From contig DRHD01000244.1 in the NCBI GenBank assembly GCA_011049795.1, positions 1-50,687 on the forward strand: 50,687 bases of DNA, written 5' to 3'. The notes below the pieces were generated by a model. The model did not search any database. It was given only the letters and a program-made list of their open reading frames with translations, and was not told where the DNA came from. Below are positions 47,782 to 50,687 of the stretch, in pieces. Numbering within the stretch: position 1 is the first letter of the stretch; each line of letters opens with the position of its first letter. A program made the position numbers and the translations under genes. This DNA is from Porticoccus sp. Lineage in GTDB: Bacteria > Pseudomonadota > Gammaproteobacteria > Pseudomonadales > Porticoccaceae.

Positions 47782-48687
47782 TCAGACAAATGAGGGCACA
47801 GCAATCAAATAATGATCCACCAACATAATGGTAAACAGTGCCATCAGGTAAATGATGGAATATTTAAACGTGTCCATACCCGCATTTGGCTTTTTACCGA
47901 TCATCATCACAATTGCCCAATACAGAAACCCAGCACCCAACACCAAAGCACCGAGTAGATAGAGCCAACCACTCATTCCCACGACAAAGGGAAGTACACT
48001 GATAATAATCATGATTAGGGTATACAACAGGATATGTAGTTTTGTGTATTTCTCCCCATGGGTCACCGGCAACATAGGAATATCCGCCTTGGCATATTCT
48101 TCTTTGCGGTGAACCGCCAGTGCCCAAAAATGGGGGGGTGTCCAGGCAAAGATAATCAGCACCAGCAGTAGGGCGTGACCATGAACTTCACCGGTGACGG
48201 CCGTCCAGCCCAACAATGGCGGTACAGCACCCGCCAAGCCACCAATAACAATGTTTTGAGGAGTCGCCCTCTTGAGATACAGCGTGTAGACCACTGCATA
48301 GCCAACCAGTGAAGCCAAGGTTAGCCAAGCGGTTAATGCATTGATATAGACCAGCAAAATAGCCATACCAAGCACGCCAAGTACAGCGGAAAAAAACATT
48401 GCCTGAGTCGGCTGGACTCGACCTTTAGCAACAGGGCGGTTAACGGTTCTTGCCATTTTGGTATCAATTTGACGATCCACCACATGGTTGACCACTGCTG
48501 CAGCGCCCGCACAGAAGGCAATTCCCAAGTTACCCAAAATAAGGACATCAAGGGGCACCATACCCGGTACAGCAAGGAACATCCCAATAACGGTTGTCAT
48601 AATCATCAGCGCAACTACATTGGGCTTTGTCAGCTCCAGATAGTCATGCCAGCTAGCTTTTTCTATCACAAATTCAGCGTCTTTCAT
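47782..48687 (-). CDS. cyoE: Protoheme IX farnesyltransferase (heme O synthase)
   Basis: CyoE (CtaB) adds a farnesyl group to heme b to make heme O. The 301-aa protein is a UbiA-family membrane enzyme of about nine helices with the motif [20 protein letters not shown] and the second aspartate-rich region [14 protein letters not shown]. It starts 4 bp after the stop of ctaA, so the two heme-modifying enzymes are translated together. Confidence 0.96.
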   Translation of the reverse strand: MKDAEFVIEKASWHDYLELTKPNVVALMIMTTVIGMFLAVPGMVPLDVLILGNLGIAFCAGAAAVVNHVVDRQIDTKMARTVNRPVAKGRVQPTQAMFFSAVLGVLGMAILLVYINALTAWLTLASLVGYAVVYTLYLKRATPQNIVIGGLAGAVPPLLGWTAVTGEVHGHALLLVLIIFAWTPPHFWALAVHRKEEYAKADIPMLPVTHGEKYTKLHILLYTLIMIIISVLPFVVGMSGWLYLLGALVLGAGFLYWAIVMMIGKKPNAGMDTFKYSIIYLMALFTIMLVDHYLIAVPSFV

Positions 48688-48691
48688 TGCT

Positions 48692-49744
48692 TCAGGACTC
48701 CAGTCTCTGATATTCCTGTTTGGCAGTCCATACCTTGGTAGCCAGGGTCACCAGTGTTAACAGTAATACAATACTGCCTGTAGTGTGTGTCATAGCTGTG
48801 ACCAGTGGCGCCATCAGCTCAACATTACCAACAGCGACGGCCAGCTGCACAAATAGCACCGCAAAAATAATTAAGGCCATATGACGTACACGTCGATCTT
48901 TTATGGCCAACAACAGCCCGCAGAGGGTTAGCAAATAAATGCTAGTCACCAAGGCACCCAACCGATGAATCATGTGGATTGCCACCCGTGCGTCACTTTC
49001 CAGTACACCGCCCAAATAGTTCGGGCCGAAACTCTGGAGAATATTGAACCCGCTTTTAAGGTCCATTTCTGGCCACCACTGATCCTGACAGGTTGGGAAA
49101 TCCGGGCAGGCGAATGCGGCATAATTCGAACTAGTCCACCCGCCCAACAACATTTGTACCCCAGTAATAACAATGGCAACCACTACCCAGGGTTTTATTT
49201 GAGCAAGCTTGCTCATCACCTCGGCTGTCATTTTCCAGCGCTGGTCATCAAGCCGAAGTGTTAATAACCATAGCAGTGAAAATGTCGCTACCCCGGCTAG
49301 CATATGCGCGGTAACTACCTGTGGCCATAACTTCAAGGTCACCGTCCACATACCAAATAATATCTGCCAAGCAACGAGAAACAGGATAAAAGTCGGCAGA
49401 CGAAATGGCATATTCTCATTATCACGCTGGCGCCAGGAAATGACAGCCAGGCTGACAATGATTAACCCAAGAGCACCGGCTAAAAATCGGTGCGTCATCT
49501 CAAGCCAAGTTTTATCAATATCCACAGGGCTGTCAGGATAAAGAGTCTCAGCTTGGATAATCTCCTCTACACCGTTGATCCACAGCAGACTACCATAACA
49601 ACCGGGCCAGTCAGGGCAGCCGAGGCCAGCATCTAGAAGCCGGGTAAACGTCCCGAGCAGAAGCACAAGTGCCGCCAAGGCACTCGCTACCAGTGCCAGC
49701 CTAAAACCTGGCTTTTGAAACTTCGGTGTATTAAAAACCGGCAT
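48692..49744 (-). CDS. ctaA: Heme A synthase (COX15/CtaA)
   Basis: CtaA oxidises heme O to heme A. The 350-aa protein (start [13 protein letters not shown]; an upstream TTG at 49780 is unlikely) has eight predicted helices. Conserved sites are [18 protein letters not shown], the heme-ligand histidines in [29 protein letters not shown] and MTHTTGS, and the paired cysteines [10 protein letters not shown]. It lies between cyoE and the oxidase-associated hypothetical gene. Confidence 0.95.
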   Translation of the reverse strand: MPVFNTPKFQKPGFRLALVASALAALVLLLGTFTRLLDAGLGCPDWPGCYGSLLWINGVEEIIQAETLYPDSPVDIDKTWLEMTHRFLAGALGLIIVSLAVISWRQRDNENMPFRLPTFILFLVAWQILFGMWTVTLKLWPQVVTAHMLAGVATFSLLWLLTLRLDDQRWKMTAEVMSKLAQIKPWVVVAIVITGVQMLLGGWTSSNYAAFACPDFPTCQDQWWPEMDLKSGFNILQSFGPNYLGGVLESDARVAIHMIHRLGALVTSIYLLTLCGLLLAIKDRRVRHMALIIFAVLFVQLAVAVGNVELMAPLVTAMTHTTGSIVLLLTLVTLATKVWTAKQEYQRLES

Positions 49745-49852
49745 TTGCCCTATATTCTCTTTTTTCTGCCAGTGACCCAACTTTGTAGGTCGTACAGTTT
49801 AAGCTCATTTGATCATTGTCCCCTTATTAGGCGCGCCCTTAGCTACCAGCTA

Positions 49853-50488
49853 CTAGGGGGAATATTTCATCAAGTGTTCTATGTCTTCAATCATGTCAGC
49901 CCCTTTGTTTTCAAGGGTGTATGACATCATCACCAAGCCCTGCTGGTCGACTAAATAGGCGCGCATTGTACCTGTTTCGCCTCCAGAACTAAGGGTAAAT
50001 GGTATATTGGTACTTTGTAATAATGCACCCAGTTCCTGAGAGCTACCCTGATAGGTATGAAGGAACGGGTGGTTCAGCTTAAGATAGCCAGCGGTCTCTT
50101 CTGAAAGCTTATCATCGAGTACAATATACAGCCGTTCAAATCGACGGCTGTATCTACCCAGACTAATGTGCACCTGACGAGTAAGATAGATCATTTCCCG
50201 GCACTGCTCAATACATTCACTGCCACCAGCAATCAGCAATCGCCACTTCATTTTTTGTTCGGAAAACTGCCAGGGGTTACCCTCTGTATCTTCCAGTGTT
50301 AGGCCTTCTATGGAGACTGGCGGAAGCACAAACTCTCCGTGGTTGGTCGTTCCCAGGCGAGACAATAGACTGTTGCGCTGCTCCTCCGTGGTTGGGAACA
50401 TTAAAAATCCAGCGATAATGACCCCGCCGAGCATCGCAATCATTAGCCATATTTGCCAATGCCCACGTCTGGTTACTTGTTCTGTCAT
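49853..50488 (-). CDS. Cytochrome-oxidase-associated thioredoxin-fold membrane protein (uncharacterised)
   Basis: The 211-aa protein has one N-terminal membrane helix (residues 10-29, WQIWLMIAMLGGVIIAGFLM). The periplasmic part looks like a diverged SCO/thioredoxin fold: PWQFSEQKMKWRLLIAGGSE, CIEQCREMIYLTRQVHISLG, RLYIVLD and a late YLVDQQGLVMMSY. CIEQC replaces the CxxxC copper site of SCO. It is a standard member of the Pseudomonas-like oxidase assembly cluster between SURF1 and ctaA, but its function is not established. An assembly role is inferred. Confidence 0.8.
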   Translation of the reverse strand: MTEQVTRRGHWQIWLMIAMLGGVIIAGFLMFPTTEEQRNSLLSRLGTTNHGEFVLPPVSIEGLTLEDTEGNPWQFSEQKMKWRLLIAGGSECIEQCREMIYLTRQVHISLGRYSRRFERLYIVLDDKLSEETAGYLKLNHPFLHTYQGSSQELGALLQSTNIPFTLSSGGETGTMRAYLVDQQGLVMMSYTLENKGADMIEDIEHLMKYSP

Positions 50489-50540
50489 GGATTTTCTTCC
50501 CCTGATCTCTCTTTAATTCGCCCGATTTCTTACGACGTAC

Positions 50541-50687
50541 CTACGGTTCGTTGTCACTCGCTTGCCGCCTTGCTCTGATAACGCCGCCTAAATTGGAGCT
50601 TGCAAAGAGGGTTAAACCCACCAGCATCACCGCCAATGCTGTCCACTGAACGGCATAGCCGGTATGTTTTCCCGGCTGCACATTGAC
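50541..50687 (-). CDS. SURF1-family cytochrome oxidase assembly protein (3' end only)
   Basis: The last 48 codons are in the window, running off the right edge. The translation contains GKHTGYAVQWTALAVMLVGL, the family C-terminal GYAxQW motif and final membrane helix, then a short basic tail and TAG. SURF1 proteins aid heme A insertion into cytochrome oxidase. The position after the oxidase-associated gene fits. Confidence 0.85.
   Translation of the reverse strand, partial: VNVQPGKHTGYAVQWTALAVMLVGLTLFASSNLGGVIRARRQASDNEP

Overview
The window is chromosomal DNA from a gammaproteobacterium. Gene order is Pseudomonas-like in several blocks: ftsX-ftsE-ftsY/rsmD-coaD-mutM, radC/coaBC-algC-argB-slmA, metX-metW-rdgB-hemW, ppk/trxA-rho, dsbA-cytochrome c4/engB-polA-znuA/zur-znuC-znuB, and SCO1-cyoE-ctaA-SURF1. 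Moderate base composition and the mix of blocks suggest a marine lineage near the Cellvibrionales/Spongiibacterales. That placement is inference; no rRNA or tRNA gene is present to test it. Almost all of the window is housekeeping genes, and the unusual material sits in the spacers.

Layout. 0-10 kb: elbB, a broken universal-stress gene, trmB, a DUF423 membrane protein, rpoH with a sigma-E-like promoter, the ftsYEX cell-division/targeting cluster, rsmD, coaD, mutM, a lone exbD-like gene, rpmB-rpmG and radC. 10-21 kb: coaBC, an AlgC enzyme with a membrane-anchored N-terminal half, argB, slmA, a DUF4124 protein that overlaps slmA tail to tail, a Crc-like protein, metXW, a DUF4426 protein, rdgB and hemW. 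21-25 kb: two small membrane-protein genes, each followed by an attC-like site (an integron-type cassette pair without an integrase), then an ArsM-type methyltransferase and a TVP38/flavin-oxidoreductase fusion. 25-31 kb: ppk1, a clearly decayed ppx, trxA, rho and pdxH. 31-38 kb: a substrate-binding protein coupled to a BarA-like hybrid kinase, serA-serC of the alphaproteobacterial type, dsbA (putative lipoprotein) and cytochrome c4. 38-44 kb: engB, a 0.6 kb spacer with three tandem small-RNA genes, polA, and a ThrB-family protein that has lost its kinase residues. 44-50.7 kb: the znuA/zur-znuCB zinc-uptake locus with two Zur-box-like sites, then cytochrome-oxidase assembly genes running off the end in SURF1.

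The most interesting element is the spacer between engB and polA. In Enterobacteria this position holds spf (Spot 42), and in Pseudomonas it holds the sigma-22-dependent ErsA. Here there are three diverged tandem copies (period about 176-185 bp). Each has a sigma-E-type promoter (GGAACTT, exactly 16 bp, then NCTAA), a long-loop hairpin whose arms differ between copies but still pair, C-rich anti-Shine-Dalgarno-like motifs, a conserved AAGYAACAGCAAAGYA block and a strong intrinsic terminator. All read in the polA direction. The rpoH upstream region carries the same promoter architecture, so an envelope-stress regulon linking them is plausible.

The window also shows gene decay (uspE-like, ppx, ThrB active site) and many short tandem duplications (14-23 bp) in spacers, which points to frequent local slippage in this genome.
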